64,000 nt of DNA from Chryseobacterium flavum (GTDB lineage Bacteria > Bacteroidota > Bacteroidia > Flavobacteriales > Weeksellaceae): NCBI RefSeq assembly GCF_003385595.1, contig NZ_QNUE01000001.1, positions 248,001-312,000 on the forward strand. Reading direction: 5' to 3'. The notes under the pieces were generated by a model. The model saw nothing but the letters and a program-made list of their open reading frames with translations, did not search any database and was not told the DNA's origin. This document shows, in pieces, positions 16,967 through 25,606 of the stretch (within the stretch, counting starts at the first letter, position 1; every line of letters starts with the position of its first letter). The position numbers and the translations under genes are program-made.

Positions 16967-18145
16967 TCAAAACTTAGCCTCAATTTTTTTACTTAGTAAA
17001 TAAATGAATAAACCTAATGTTACATATCCCAGCAATACTTCCAAAATAACTAATGCCTGGCCAAAATCACCCACCGGATGTATATCACCATACCCCAATG
17101 TTGTGAACGTAACAATACTGTAATAGAAACAATCAAAAAAAGTATACTCTTTAGAGAAAATAAAATCATTTCCAAAAAAATAATAAACCCCAGAAAAAAT
17201 CAGATTTATTATTAAACTGACGACCCCAAGTACACTAAATGACTGCCAGTATTTTGTAAAAAGAACTTCAAAAAAAAACTGCAGTCGTATCTTAAAAGGT
17301 AAGGCCTCATATCTATGAACCATTCTGTACACATGCTGAAACCATTTTATATAATAAGCTAATGGAATTAGCTCAGAATTATTGATCCCAGTAATGGAAT
17401 TTGTCTGAAAAAGAGTATGCTTTCTTATCTCAGGATCCTTCACGGGCCTAAATAAATTGATCATACTTAATTTAAGCAGTTCCCAATAAGAAATTTTATT
17501 AAACTTTATGGGATTATCACCCAGGTTTTTATCATTAAAATCAATAGCATTGACAAAAGCATTAGTAAAATTTACTCCATTAATTGAAGAATGCTCATCC
17601 ATTCTAACAGAATAAAACCGGGCATTTGTAAAATCTGAATTTGTAAAAGTGGTATTTTTCCATTGTAATTGCTGAAAATGACTGTCTTTAAAGTCAGCAT
17701 AAGCAAACATACAATTTACAATAATGCAGGAATCCAGCTGTATCCCTTGTAAGTCAATACCTCTCAAATCAGCCAGACCGGAAATTTGAGAGGTAGAAAA
17801 ACTTTTCGCAAAAGATTCAAGATTATAATGCACTCCTTTATATTCAAATGTAAAATCTGTAAAGTCTATGTCCGTATATTCAAAAGGAGCAAAACCTTCA
17901 TATTTTCTTTCATACCTTTTACTACTCTTAAGTAGTAAATAATCTTTTACTTTTTGCCTGCAGACTTTTCCAAAATCTGACTCCCAACGAACCGCTAATC
18001 CAAAAAGGTCAGGTTCCCCATTATTAAAGAAAATATCTGAAGCTTCATTTACTCCCTTTTCAAACCAGAAGTCAGAAATATTTACATCTTTATCAAATGA
18101 TTTATGCTGCTTTAATTTAGACTTGTAAAAATCATATATTCTCAT
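16967..18145 (-). CDS. Pentapeptide-repeat protein fused to a two-TM potassium channel
   Basis: The 392-aa protein has a soluble N-terminal half with pentapeptide-type repeats (about 120-205; ADLRGIDLQGIQLDSC, MFAYADFKDSHFQQ, TFTNSDFTNARFYSV), then two membrane helices (about 298-320 and 362-385) flanking a pore loop with the selectivity filter TTLGYGD (348-354). This is the Ion_trans_2 fold, so it likely passes K+ through the inner membrane as a tetramer. The pentapeptide module may act as a regulatory or scaffold domain. There is no RCK domain. It appears monocistronic. Confidence 0.85.
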   Translation of the reverse strand: MRIYDFYKSKLKQHKSFDKDVNISDFWFEKGVNEASDIFFNNGEPDLFGLAVRWESDFGKVCRQKVKDYLLLKSSKRYERKYEGFAPFEYTDIDFTDFTFEYKGVHYNLESFAKSFSTSQISGLADLRGIDLQGIQLDSCIIVNCMFAYADFKDSHFQQLQWKNTTFTNSDFTNARFYSVRMDEHSSINGVNFTNAFVNAIDFNDKNLGDNPIKFNKISYWELLKLSMINLFRPVKDPEIRKHTLFQTNSITGINNSELIPLAYYIKWFQHVYRMVHRYEALPFKIRLQFFFEVLFTKYWQSFSVLGVVSLIINLIFSGVYYFFGNDFIFSKEYTFFDCFYYSIVTFTTLGYGDIHPVGDFGQALVILEVLLGYVTLGLFIYLLSKKIEAKF

Positions 18146-18231
18146 GGTTATAGTTATAGTTTTAGATCTAAATCTACAAAATTCAATTCATAAGGAATAA
18201 TTCATTCATCCCTTTTTGGGAAAGTATGAGT

Positions 18232-19179
18232 TTATTTTCCTAAAAACTCGGTTGTCTTGGCTACAAACTTTTCATGATTTTGAAAGAAAGAGGCGTGTCC
18301 TGAATCGGGGAAGATGAGCAGTTCTGCATGCTCCAGATTCTGAGCCATATTTTTAGCATTCTGCACAGATACCGGCAAGTCATTTTCACCGTGAACAATA
18401 AGAACGGGATTCTTAATATTCTTCAGCTCTGTCAATGCATTGGCATCGGGTTGGGCCCAATTTAAAACGGCGGTCAGCTGTGTGCCTGAGCTGGCATCGG
18501 TTAACGGCAGATCCCTGTCTGTGGTACGGCGCTGAATTCTTGTATAGGCGGCTTTTCCTGCTGCGATACTTTCTGCAGACTGGGTAAACCCGAATTTCAG
18601 GAAAGATTCTTCCGGACTTAATCCGGCTGTTCCTGCAATAATACCCGGCAGATCGGATAATCCAATTGCTCCTTTCGGGCCTGTCCCGGTTAAGATCACT
18701 TTATTAATCAGTGTCGGGTGGGTAAGCACTACTCTCTGTGCTACAAATCCTCCCATTGAAAAACCCATAATATTCACCTTATTCAGGTTCAGGGCCTGTA
18801 TAAAATCAACGGCATCGTCTGCCATTTCCTGAATGGAATTCGGAGTTGTTCCTTTTGAAGAGGCCACTCCCCTGTTATCAAAGATAATAACCTTGTACTT
18901 TTGGGCCAGGCCATCGGTAATCGCGGGATCCCAGTCATCCATTGATCCGCCCAGACCAGGCAGCATTACCAAAGGAATTCCTCCTTCTTTTCCCAAAATA
19001 CGATAGGCAAATGAATTTCCTTTTACATTTATAAATTGGGTTTTGGCGTTCTGGTGGTCATTGTTTTGTATCTCCTGAGCCGTGGGAGGTTCACTTTCTT
19101 CACTGCAGGACACCGTCACTACGGTAAAAAGACTTAAGAATAACAGACTTGCTACTGAGAATTTTCTGATTGTTTTCAT
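18232..19179 (-). CDS. Alpha/beta hydrolase lipoprotein
   Basis: The 315-aa product has a lipobox (TVVTVSC, Cys25), then an alpha/beta hydrolase domain: the oxyanion HG-type loop LPGLGGSMDDW (73-83), nucleophile elbow GFSMGG (Ser141), Asp in VHGENDLP and His in DSGHASFFQN near the C-terminus. A complete Ser-Asp-His triad is present, so it is probably an active esterase, haloperoxidase-like or lactonase-type enzyme held in the envelope by a lipid anchor. Two pairs of direct repeats lie just upstream (19234-19283), next to a -7 element, and a Crp/Fnr gene is the upstream neighbour, which suggests regulated expression. Confidence 0.87.
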   Translation of the reverse strand: MKTIRKFSVASLLFLSLFTVVTVSCSEESEPPTAQEIQNNDHQNAKTQFINVKGNSFAYRILGKEGGIPLVMLPGLGGSMDDWDPAITDGLAQKYKVIIFDNRGVASSKGTTPNSIQEMADDAVDFIQALNLNKVNIMGFSMGGFVAQRVVLTHPTLINKVILTGTGPKGAIGLSDLPGIIAGTAGLSPEESFLKFGFTQSAESIAAGKAAYTRIQRRTTDRDLPLTDASSGTQLTAVLNWAQPDANALTELKNIKNPVLIVHGENDLPVSVQNAKNMAQNLEHAELLIFPDSGHASFFQNHEKFVAKTTEFLGK

Positions 19180-19207
19180 TGTTGTTTATTTTTGTAAGAT
19201 TATGGTG

Positions 19208-19215
19208 CAAACATA
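19208..19215 (-). promoter_or_regulatory. Candidate -7 promoter element for the hydrolase gene
   Basis: Reads TATGTTTG on the minus strand (TAnnTTTG), 29 bp upstream of the ATG at 19179. Confidence 0.5.
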
Positions 19216-19233
19216 GAACACAAAAATAAACGG

Positions 19234-19283
19234 ACCTTCCGGAAACCTTCCGAACCGGACATCTTCAGCTGTAAACCGGACAT
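19234..19283. repeat. Two phased pairs of direct repeats upstream of the hydrolase promoter
   Basis: accttccg occurs at 19234-19241 and 19245-19252 (11 bp apart). aaccggacat occurs at 19253-19262 and 19274-19283 (21 bp apart, two helical turns). The helical phasing suggests sites for a regulator acting on the minus-strand hydrolase gene. Confidence 0.5.
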
Positions 19284-19318
19284 TGCGAAAAGTGATTCAG
19301 CTCCTGTTTTTCTTAAAA

Positions 19319-19354
19319 CAGATAAAGCAGTACAAAACTGCACTGCTTTATCTG
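19319..19354 (-). terminator. Terminator downstream of the Crp-family gene at 19395
   Basis: Arms cagataaagcagt and actgctttatctg (13 bp, perfect) are followed on the minus strand by a U-rich tail (TTTTAAG). Confidence 0.75.
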
Positions 19355-19394
19355 CTATTTCTTAAAATAAATGTTCTCTGCTTTTAAACAGGGT

Positions 19395-19991
19395 TTAGTA
19401 ATAAATCTGACGTTCTCTGATCTGCACCATATTTTCCTGTTCCATTTTTTTTACAGCACGTATCACCGTTTCAACACGCAATCCCGTTAAATTGGCAATC
19501 TGCTGGCGGGTCAGCGGAATATGATATCCAAACTGCTTGGTCACCGGAGAAGATTCCTTATAATAATCCATCAAAGACCTGATCTTTGAGGCGGGATCTA
19601 CCGCAGAATTATTGAAAAGCATGACATACTTATAAAATAACCTGTCAGACAGGTGACGGAACAGATCAAATACAGTTTCCTGATTATCCCGGAGCAGCTG
19701 TAAAAAATTGGATTTCGACAATTTTAATAAACGGCAATCTGTTTTTGCAACAGCATTCATGGGATAGGTTTTATCACCAAAAAGCAGTGACTCTCCTATA
19801 CTCTGCCCCTCAGAAAGAATATTCAGGGTAAATTCTTTACCATCTTCATGGTAATTGTTCAGCTCTACAGTACCGCGGATGATCTGGAAATAATAATGAG
19901 GAGTATCCCCAATGTGATAGATCGTTTCCTTTGCGGTGTAGTCTTCGTACGCAGCTCCATTTTCGAGCAAAAGATTTTCATCGATTATCAT
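19395..19991 (-). CDS. Crp/Fnr family transcriptional regulator
   Basis: The 198-aa protein contains a cyclic-nucleotide-binding-like domain (about 15-110, HYYFQIIRGTVELNNYHEDG and QSIGESLLFGDKTYP) and a C-terminal winged HTH (about 140-196, HIPLTRQQIANLTGLRVETV then IRAVKKMEQENMV). It lacks Fe-S cysteines. Because the alpha/beta hydrolase gene lies downstream and has phased direct repeats in its promoter, that gene is a plausible target (inference). It differs clearly from the other Crp homologue at 14059-14745, so these are separate regulators. Confidence 0.87.
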   Translation of the reverse strand: MIIDENLLLENGAAYEDYTAKETIYHIGDTPHYYFQIIRGTVELNNYHEDGKEFTLNILSEGQSIGESLLFGDKTYPMNAVAKTDCRLLKLSKSNFLQLLRDNQETVFDLFRHLSDRLFYKYVMLFNNSAVDPASKIRSLMDYYKESSPVTKQFGYHIPLTRQQIANLTGLRVETVIRAVKKMEQENMVQIRERQIYY

Positions 19992-20280
19992 ATTTATATC
20001 AATATTTGGTTATTGTTGAATGGATGAACATCTTAGTATTGGCTTCATTTGAAATACAAATACCAGGCCATATCAGGAGCATTTAAAGTTAACACGTACC
20101 ACATAATTCACTATTTTATAACAAATTACATATATTGTATATATGTTGTCAATATAGATCAATGGGTGATAGGTACAGAGAAAACAAACCATATATTTCT
20201 GCACATAGTTTCCTTAATTAATATAATTTTTTTAAAGAAGATTTCCCATATGCAGTAAAAATCATCAATACTATAGGAAT

Positions 20281-20312
20281 AAAAAAAGGAGGCTCTCGCC
20301 TCCAGTTTTTTC
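20281..20312. terminator. Bidirectional terminator in the 19992-20660 gap
   Basis: Arms ggaggc and gcctcc with loop tctc lie between a run of A and a run of T. On the minus strand it would end a transcript containing the small frame at 20376-20477 or read-through from the two-component genes. Bases 19992-20280 hold nothing I can support. Confidence 0.6.
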
Positions 20313-20375
20313 GGGTATCATAGCCTTAAAGGAACAAAATTAACTTCTCTATATATATTTGTGTTTTTTTGGGTT

Positions 20376-20477
20376 TCAAGAAGTTAATATAAGGCCATCA
20401 TCATTTTCTAATTCTATCTCATCACCTGTGCTTTGTATATAACTATAGTTTATTATGTATAATATCGCTTTTATCAT
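20376..20477 (-). CDS. Possible small peptide gene (33 aa)
   Basis: The ATG at 20477 opens 33 codons whose product has a hydrophobic start (MIKAILYIINYSYI) and an acidic tail (GDEIELENDDGLILTS). About 40 bp upstream on the minus strand lies a promoter-like region (TTGACTTT, then TTACTTTG). Downstream is a terminator (20281-20312). Promoter, short ORF and terminator form a coherent unit, but the sequence is short and AT-rich, so this is a weak call. I recognise no family. Confidence 0.3.
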   Translation of the reverse strand: MIKAILYIINYSYIQSTGDEIELENDDGLILTS

Positions 20478-20608
20478 TTGTGTTGTTTTCTCATTTGTGT
20501 AAAAACTCAAAAAACATACTTTTTTCGCTTGTTGAATTTTATACTACAAAGTAACAACATCAGAGGATAAAGTCAACTATATTTACCATAGATAGCCCTC
20601 TAGACAGG

Positions 20609-20626
20609 TATAGATATTTATCTATA
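20609..20626. repeat. Near-perfect 18-bp palindrome between the response regulator and the small ORF
   Basis: tatagatat and ttatctata differ from perfect symmetry at a single central position. It may be an operator or structured AT-rich sequence. Confidence 0.4.
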
Positions 20627-20660
20627 TTTAATATGATGAACCAGAACGGATGATGATGCT

Positions 20661-21317
20661 TTAGATTTTATGATGGGTCTTGATCAGATCAATCAGTTCC
20701 ACAATATTTTCAATTTTCAATTTCTCAAAAATATTTTTCTTAATGGTACTTACTGTATTTTGCTTGATGTCAAGGCTATTTGAAATTTCCAGGTTTCCAA
20801 GCCCGTCTGCATACATTTCTGCAATCTGCAATTCCCTTTTGGTTAAACGGCTCAGGGGGTTTATAAGATCCGGGTTGGCAATTAACTGTACCAGAAGGTT
20901 CCGGGAAATTTCAGAATAAAACTCTCCCTTCTGTATAAAGTGAAGCAGGGCCTCTCTTACTTCTTCTTCTTCACTTAATTTACTAAGATATCCATTGGCT
21001 CCTGCTTTGAAAAATTTAAGTGCATGCACTTCTTCCTCCAATCCGGAAAATATTAATATCCTGATATCGGGGTTTGCCTTTTTCATATCCGCTATAATGT
21101 GCAGACTGTTCCCATCCGGAAAATGGGCATCCATGACCGCAATTTCTATTCCTTTGGTTTCTACCAGCTCTATCACCTTTTGTAAAGATGAAGTGTGATA
21201 AAATATAGCGTCCGGAACAATATCACTAATCGTAATTTCCATCCCCTGCCGTACAATACTGTGATCATCAGCCAGCAGGAATGTAATTTTTCTGTTTTCA
21301 ATTTGTTCCATTTTCAT
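20661..21317 (-). CDS. LuxR/NarL-type response regulator
   Basis: The 218-aa protein has a receiver domain (about 10-125; acidic pair in LLADDHSIV and phospho-acceptor Asp63 in VMDAHFPDG, with the conserved Lys in YLSKLSEEE) and a C-terminal LuxR HTH (about 150-212, LTKRELQIAEMYADGLGNLE then ISNSLDIKQNTVST). It accepts phosphate and binds DNA. Its start (21317, or Met at 21311) overlaps the end of the upstream histidine kinase gene, so the two are translationally coupled and form a cognate pair. Targets are not visible. Confidence 0.9.
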   Translation of the reverse strand: MKMEQIENRKITFLLADDHSIVRQGMEITISDIVPDAIFYHTSSLQKVIELVETKGIEIAVMDAHFPDGNSLHIIADMKKANPDIRILIFSGLEEEVHALKFFKAGANGYLSKLSEEEEVREALLHFIQKGEFYSEISRNLLVQLIANPDLINPLSRLTKRELQIAEMYADGLGNLEISNSLDIKQNTVSTIKKNIFEKLKIENIVELIDLIKTHHKI

Positions 21318-23022
21318 AAATATTTAAATTGATCCTGAATGTTATTTTTGTTCCTTTATGCAGTTTGCTTTCAGCAGAAATCTCACCGTTAAAAAGTTCC
21401 ACAATTTCTTTGCATAAATTTAATCCCAGACCTGCTCCCAGGTTATCGATCTCGTCAGACAGCACTCCCTGATAATAGGGTTCAAAAATTTTTGCCACAT
21501 CAGATTCTGATATTCCTACACCTGTATCTGCCACTGTAGTGATGAGGGAAATTATTTTTTCGTCTACCGGTTCTGTAGCCATAATAAGGTCTATCTGCCC
21601 GTTTTCAGTAAATTTATTGGCATTTCCCAGAATATTCATAAATACCTGGTTAATCTTTATATTATCCGCAAAAACCATGATACCCTCCGGTATTCTGTCT
21701 GTTACTACAAACTTATTATTCCTTGTTTCTATATAAGGCGTAATGATTTTGGCAATAGAATTAAGCTCATCCTTAAGGTTAAAAACCTTATTCACCATTT
21801 TTTTATCGGCCTCCTGATTTTTAGTGTATTCCAAAATCTGATTAGACTGCATCAGCAAGGTACTGTTGGTAAATTTTATAGATTGCAGGTAATCCTTGAT
21901 CCCGTCATCAGTGGTTGTTCTGCGGATCTTATCAATAAAGATATTAATGATCTTCAGCGGAGATCTCAGGTCATGGCTCAGCATTCCCAGAATCCTGTTT
22001 TTGAAGTTCAGGTTCTTTTTAATTTCCTCATTTGCCGCATTAAGCTGCCTTTCATAGATAAAAGCCAGCCTTGTAAGATACATGATCAGAATGGAAACAA
22101 TGAACATCAGGATCATCAGCCCAAGAACCATTTTGGTCCTGATCTTATTATTATTTGAACTTTGCTCGTTATATTCTTTTTCCAGTTGTGCCCTGAAGTC
22201 ATTAATGGCATTTTCATATACTTCTATCAATCCGTTACTATATACAAGCAGCTTGTTAAAATTACTGTAAAACTGCAGGTTATCACGCTGGGATTTGGCT
22301 GCGGTTAACTGCACTTTCTTGATTTCAGCAGTATAATGCTTATCCATGGATTTCATGGCGTTGTTCATTTCAGATTTTACCTGCGAAAGATCAAAGGTCC
22401 TGTTATTGCTCAAGGTAACAACGGTGCTTTCTTTCTGTACATTCACTTTATTTGTAATCGCATCTTTTAACCGTCCCATAAAGCCTTTCTTTTTGATGGT
22501 ATCAGCATATGTTCTGGTTTGTATATTCAGATTTTCAAAATCATTCTTATACTTTTCCGGCTCATAAGGTTTTTCATCAATTTTTGCGGGAGGGTTCAGA
22601 GAAGTCTGGTAAACAGAGTCTATTAATGTTTTAAACTTGATAATTTTCAGGGTATCTTTTCTGCGCCGCTCCAGGTTAGTTTTCAGCCTTGGACTCGTTT
22701 TTTCATACTCCCCTATTTTATCAAAATTACTCTTAAGCTTTTTGAGTGACTGAAAATACAGCTGCAAATCTTTATCATCCTGAGTAACCATATATTTCTG
22801 AAGAAATTCCTGCGCATCCATAAAATCTTTTCTGGAATTATCAGTCAGCCCACCAAGAGCCCTGCTTTCTTCCAATTGATCTTTAATGAACTTTAACTTC
22901 TTTGCATTAACAAATTCAGTATAAAAAAAGGTTGCTATAATCACCTGTATCAACAGAATACAAAAGATCAGTGAATAATGGACAACTTTTCTCCATTTAA
23001 AATTTAAGAATTTATATTCCAT
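21298..23022 (-). CDS. Sensor histidine kinase
   Basis: The 574-aa protein has TM1 (about 14-35), a long extracytoplasmic, mostly helical sensor region (36-297), TM2 (298-322), a HisKA domain with the phospho-histidine motif GMLSHDLRSP (His350) and a HATPase domain with N-box MNILGNANKF, DTGVGI and GAGLGLNLCK. The sensor region is helical and rich in Lys and Asp/Glu, without a recognisable PAS or Cache fold. It signals to the response regulator encoded immediately downstream. A -7-like element lies at 23132-23139, giving a leader of about 110 bp. Confidence 0.9.
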   Translation of the reverse strand: MEYKFLNFKWRKVVHYSLIFCILLIQVIIATFFYTEFVNAKKLKFIKDQLEESRALGGLTDNSRKDFMDAQEFLQKYMVTQDDKDLQLYFQSLKKLKSNFDKIGEYEKTSPRLKTNLERRRKDTLKIIKFKTLIDSVYQTSLNPPAKIDEKPYEPEKYKNDFENLNIQTRTYADTIKKKGFMGRLKDAITNKVNVQKESTVVTLSNNRTFDLSQVKSEMNNAMKSMDKHYTAEIKKVQLTAAKSQRDNLQFYSNFNKLLVYSNGLIEVYENAINDFRAQLEKEYNEQSSNNNKIRTKMVLGLMILMFIVSILIMYLTRLAFIYERQLNAANEEIKKNLNFKNRILGMLSHDLRSPLKIINIFIDKIRRTTTDDGIKDYLQSIKFTNSTLLMQSNQILEYTKNQEADKKMVNKVFNLKDELNSIAKIITPYIETRNNKFVVTDRIPEGIMVFADNIKINQVFMNILGNANKFTENGQIDLIMATEPVDEKIISLITTVADTGVGISESDVAKIFEPYYQGVLSDEIDNLGAGLGLNLCKEIVELFNGEISAESKLHKGTKITFRINLNIYENGTN

Positions 23023-23131
23023 ATTTATTTATCACAATTTAATCCGCGATTACTCAAGCTCATGTGGTATCAGTTTAAACAATAAAAATAGTACCAAAAA
23101 AATCAGTAACTGCAAAATATTATCCAATCTG

Positions 23132-23139
23132 CAAAGTTA
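23132..23139 (-). promoter_or_regulatory. Candidate -7 promoter element for the two-component operon
   Basis: Reads TAACTTTG on the minus strand. It would give a leader of about 110 bp to the kinase start. The remaining bases from 23023 to 23384 show no gene. Confidence 0.35.
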
Positions 23140-23384
23140 AAGTAATTTTTATCTTCCTAAAATAGTGGATAACAGACCAAAACGAATATTTTAATTCTTC
23201 TCTATACTAAATTACAAATAAAATTTTAAGATTTTGTTAACATAAATGTATTTTTTTAATTGGATATAAAAAATTTAGTTCCTCACAAAATATGAAGGAT
23301 TTTATTTATTTTTTTTCGAAGCCTTACCGGAAGGACAGTCTACCACATTCCACGGGCTATTCTGATGATATTGTAAAAAAATAA

Positions 23385-23406
23385 AAACCTGCTGTTATGC
23401 AGGTTT
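23385..23406 (-). terminator. Terminator of the type VI effector operon
   Basis: Arms aaacctgc and gcaggttt with loop tgttat, followed on the minus strand by a U-rich run, lie 35 bp after the last gene of the VgrG-to-PoNi operon. Confidence 0.75.
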
Positions 23407-23441
23407 CCAGTATTGTTACAGCCGGTTTTTTATTGTACATA

Positions 23442-24203
23442 TTATTTCCAATGTACCATATCATACGGATAATAAGGATTATCTTTAAAGCCACTGTCAT
23501 CCAATCCCTTTCTTTTTACAACAGCACCTGCTTCCCAGGCCCAGTATCCGCTGTATCCCCAGTCTCTCAGATGCGAATTATACCAGGCTTCCTCTTTATA
23601 CAGACTGTACCAGTCTTCAAGATATTTTTTTACAGCCGTTTCCGCTTCCTGTACAGAAAGATTGATGATATTGTTTAGTAAAACAAATGGTTTATAATCA
23701 TTGGTACTTACCGCTTTATTTTCAATGCCGGCAATGAAATAGATAGCCGGAATCGGTTTAAATTCCGGATCCGTACTACTATTCTCCCAGGCACCGATGA
23801 AATTTTGTATTTGAGTTTTGTGATCCTCAAGCTTATTTAAAAGCAATAGTAAAGAACAGCATTTAAGAAACAGGGAATTATCCTTAAACTCTGCCGGATC
23901 AGCCTGAAAAAGAAAGCTTAAAGCTTCATCAAGAACAGGTGATATCTTTTCTACATCCTCTCCTTTTGAATATATATCCTGGATCTTTTGAAGTCTGATC
24001 GTACAGGCTTCAATATAATGATGGTTTTCCAGTTTTCCGTTTTTTTGTTTATAGGCCTGAAAATCTTCTTCATCATCTTTCATCCAGAGGTCAATTCTTT
24101 CTATTTCCTTTGTGAAATATTTTCTGTCTTTATATTGTGATCTTATTTTTTGAGAACTGTTGTTTTCTTTATCCTCGCCAAATATTTTACTAAAAAATCC
24201 CAT
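23442..24203 (-). CDS. PoNi-type immunity protein (DUF1910/DUF1911)
   Basis: The 253-aa product carries the hallmarks of PoNi immunity proteins: an N-terminal helical DUF1910-like region (RSQYKDRKYFTKEIERIDLW, residues about 22-41) and a C-terminal DUF1911 block (about 207-252) with WYNSHLRDWGYSGYWAWEAG followed by LDDSGFKDNPYYPYDMVH. Family knowledge: PoNi proteins bind and neutralise PoNe DNase effectors of type VI systems. It lies 28 bp downstream of the PoNe effector gene and ends the operon, as expected for immunity. The GY.GYW.WEA and DNPYYPYDMVH spellings make the family call secure. Confidence 0.9.
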   Translation of the reverse strand: MGFFSKIFGEDKENNSSQKIRSQYKDRKYFTKEIERIDLWMKDDEEDFQAYKQKNGKLENHHYIEACTIRLQKIQDIYSKGEDVEKISPVLDEALSFLFQADPAEFKDNSLFLKCCSLLLLLNKLEDHKTQIQNFIGAWENSSTDPEFKPIPAIYFIAGIENKAVSTNDYKPFVLLNNIINLSVQEAETAVKKYLEDWYSLYKEEAWYNSHLRDWGYSGYWAWEAGAVVKRKGLDDSGFKDNPYYPYDMVHWK

Positions 24204-24231
24204 AATTAATTTTTATTACTGCTAATTTAAA

Positions 24232-25602
24232 TTAAAATAACCAATCTACGATCTTAGATCCTGCGCCACTTCCTATCAATCCACCCACAATTCCGCCTAC
24301 TACTCCCCCTACCACAGTTCCTATTCCCGGACAGATCGCTGTCCCGATAACGGCACCGATTTCTGCTCCGGCCCATCCTCCGGCCATTCCACCTACTGCC
24401 GATCCTGTTGCCTGCTGGGTTTTATCTCCAAAACCACCTTCTTCCTGATAGGCAGAATAAATACTTGCAGCATCCAGCACCACTCCCACTACTACAGCTC
24501 CTCTTCCCAATACTTTTCCTGTTGTTTTAAGGGCCGGACTGGATTCTACAGCCTGAGTAGCTTTCCATAATGCATCATTAGCCTTTGTTGCACCTTTACT
24601 TGACTGTACCGCAGCAGAAAAATTTGAGTTAGCCAAAGCCTGTACCGGTTTGGAATTACGAAGTGATGACCGGGTACCCTGAATAAACTGGGAAGCTTTT
24701 GAGGGAGGTTTCATTTCGATATCAGTAATAGCTCCCGCTCCTTTTCTATAGCCATCATCATTTACAGGAATATTCCGCATATTCCCTTCCGTATCTATAT
24801 GGGTAACAGCTCGTTCCAAAGACCCGTTGTTATTTGCCCTTCTCATCCTTCTGGCATCTTCGGCACTTGTAATAGCTCCATTATCTATATGATCATTCGT
24901 CCATTTTACATCGAGCTCCCTGTTTCCACTTCCTTTATTTGTTTTCAGCTTAGCCTGATCATATTTTGCATCTGTTTCCCTGTATACCCCTCCTTTTTCA
25001 TAAGCTCCGTCAATCCCTGATGCAGTAGGCTTGTCTATATCCATATTGGGAGATTCTTTCCGTATATCTCTCCAACCCTGCTCTCTATAATACACCTGAT
25101 CTTTCATTTCTCCATAATTCCCTTTTCTATGCTGAGATCCGGTGTCTGTGGTTAATGCAAGCTTACCTTTTTCCACATCATAAATAACCCCTCTCTGGTT
25201 ATAATCAAGAACGCCGTTATAATCCATCCACTGGCCTGCCAATGCAACACTGCCATAAGAAAACCAAAATCCGGAACTGGAAGACGGAGCATTGAAATCA
25301 ACACTTATTTTTCCTCCCTGCTGACAAAGCAGGTTCGCATCTTCAAAAACAAGTTTATAACCATTCAGCTTTACTCCTTCATTACACTTATCCCAATAGA
25401 TCGGTGCAAATTTGCACGGACCTCCTGCAATAGAACAGGTTCCCAGCGGAGGAATATTCTCCCCCGGAATCATATCCATTTCATTCGCCAGATATTCTCC
25501 ATATATCTTTGAATTGTTATGGTGGGTCACTTTAAGTTTAACCGGCACAGATCCTTTATCACATTTAAGCCAACTGTTATCCGGTATATATTTCTTGGCC
25601 AT
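24232..25602 (-). CDS. Type VI effector: DUF4280 PAAR-like, PoNe DNase and glycine-zipper tail
   Basis: This 456-aa protein has three parts. Residues 1-105 are a DUF4280 PAAR-like domain with spaced cysteines (WLKCDKG, GTCSIAGGPCKFAP, LLCQQGGKIS), which caps a VgrG spike. Residues about 155-290 look like the PoNe DNase of the PD-(D/E)xK superfamily: KGNYGEMK (Glu165), GIDGAYEKGG (Asp198) and TDAKYDQAKL (Asp211, Lys213). The canonical Glu-Ala-Lys is here Asp-Ala-Lys, a conservative change. Residues about 360-450 are hydrophobic and glycine-zipper-like (VGGVVGGIVGGLIGSGAG). The matching PoNi gene lies just downstream. Target: DNA of a competing cell, if secreted. No T6SS tube genes lie nearby. 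Confidence 0.85.
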   Translation of the reverse strand: MAKKYIPDNSWLKCDKGSVPVKLKVTHHNNSKIYGEYLANEMDMIPGENIPPLGTCSIAGGPCKFAPIYWDKCNEGVKLNGYKLVFEDANLLCQQGGKISVDFNAPSSSSGFWFSYGSVALAGQWMDYNGVLDYNQRGVIYDVEKGKLALTTDTGSQHRKGNYGEMKDQVYYREQGWRDIRKESPNMDIDKPTASGIDGAYEKGGVYRETDAKYDQAKLKTNKGSGNRELDVKWTNDHIDNGAITSAEDARRMRRANNNGSLERAVTHIDTEGNMRNIPVNDDGYRKGAGAITDIEMKPPSKASQFIQGTRSSLRNSKPVQALANSNFSAAVQSSKGATKANDALWKATQAVESSPALKTTGKVLGRGAVVVGVVLDAASIYSAYQEEGGFGDKTQQATGSAVGGMAGGWAGAEIGAVIGTAICPGIGTVVGGVVGGIVGGLIGSGAGSKIVDWLF

Positions 25603-25606
25603 GATG

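Noticed and set aside
20049..20258. 69-codon plus-strand frame
   Set aside because: Built of AT-rich codons (Ile, Tyr, Asn, Phe) with no start context; a typical chance frame.
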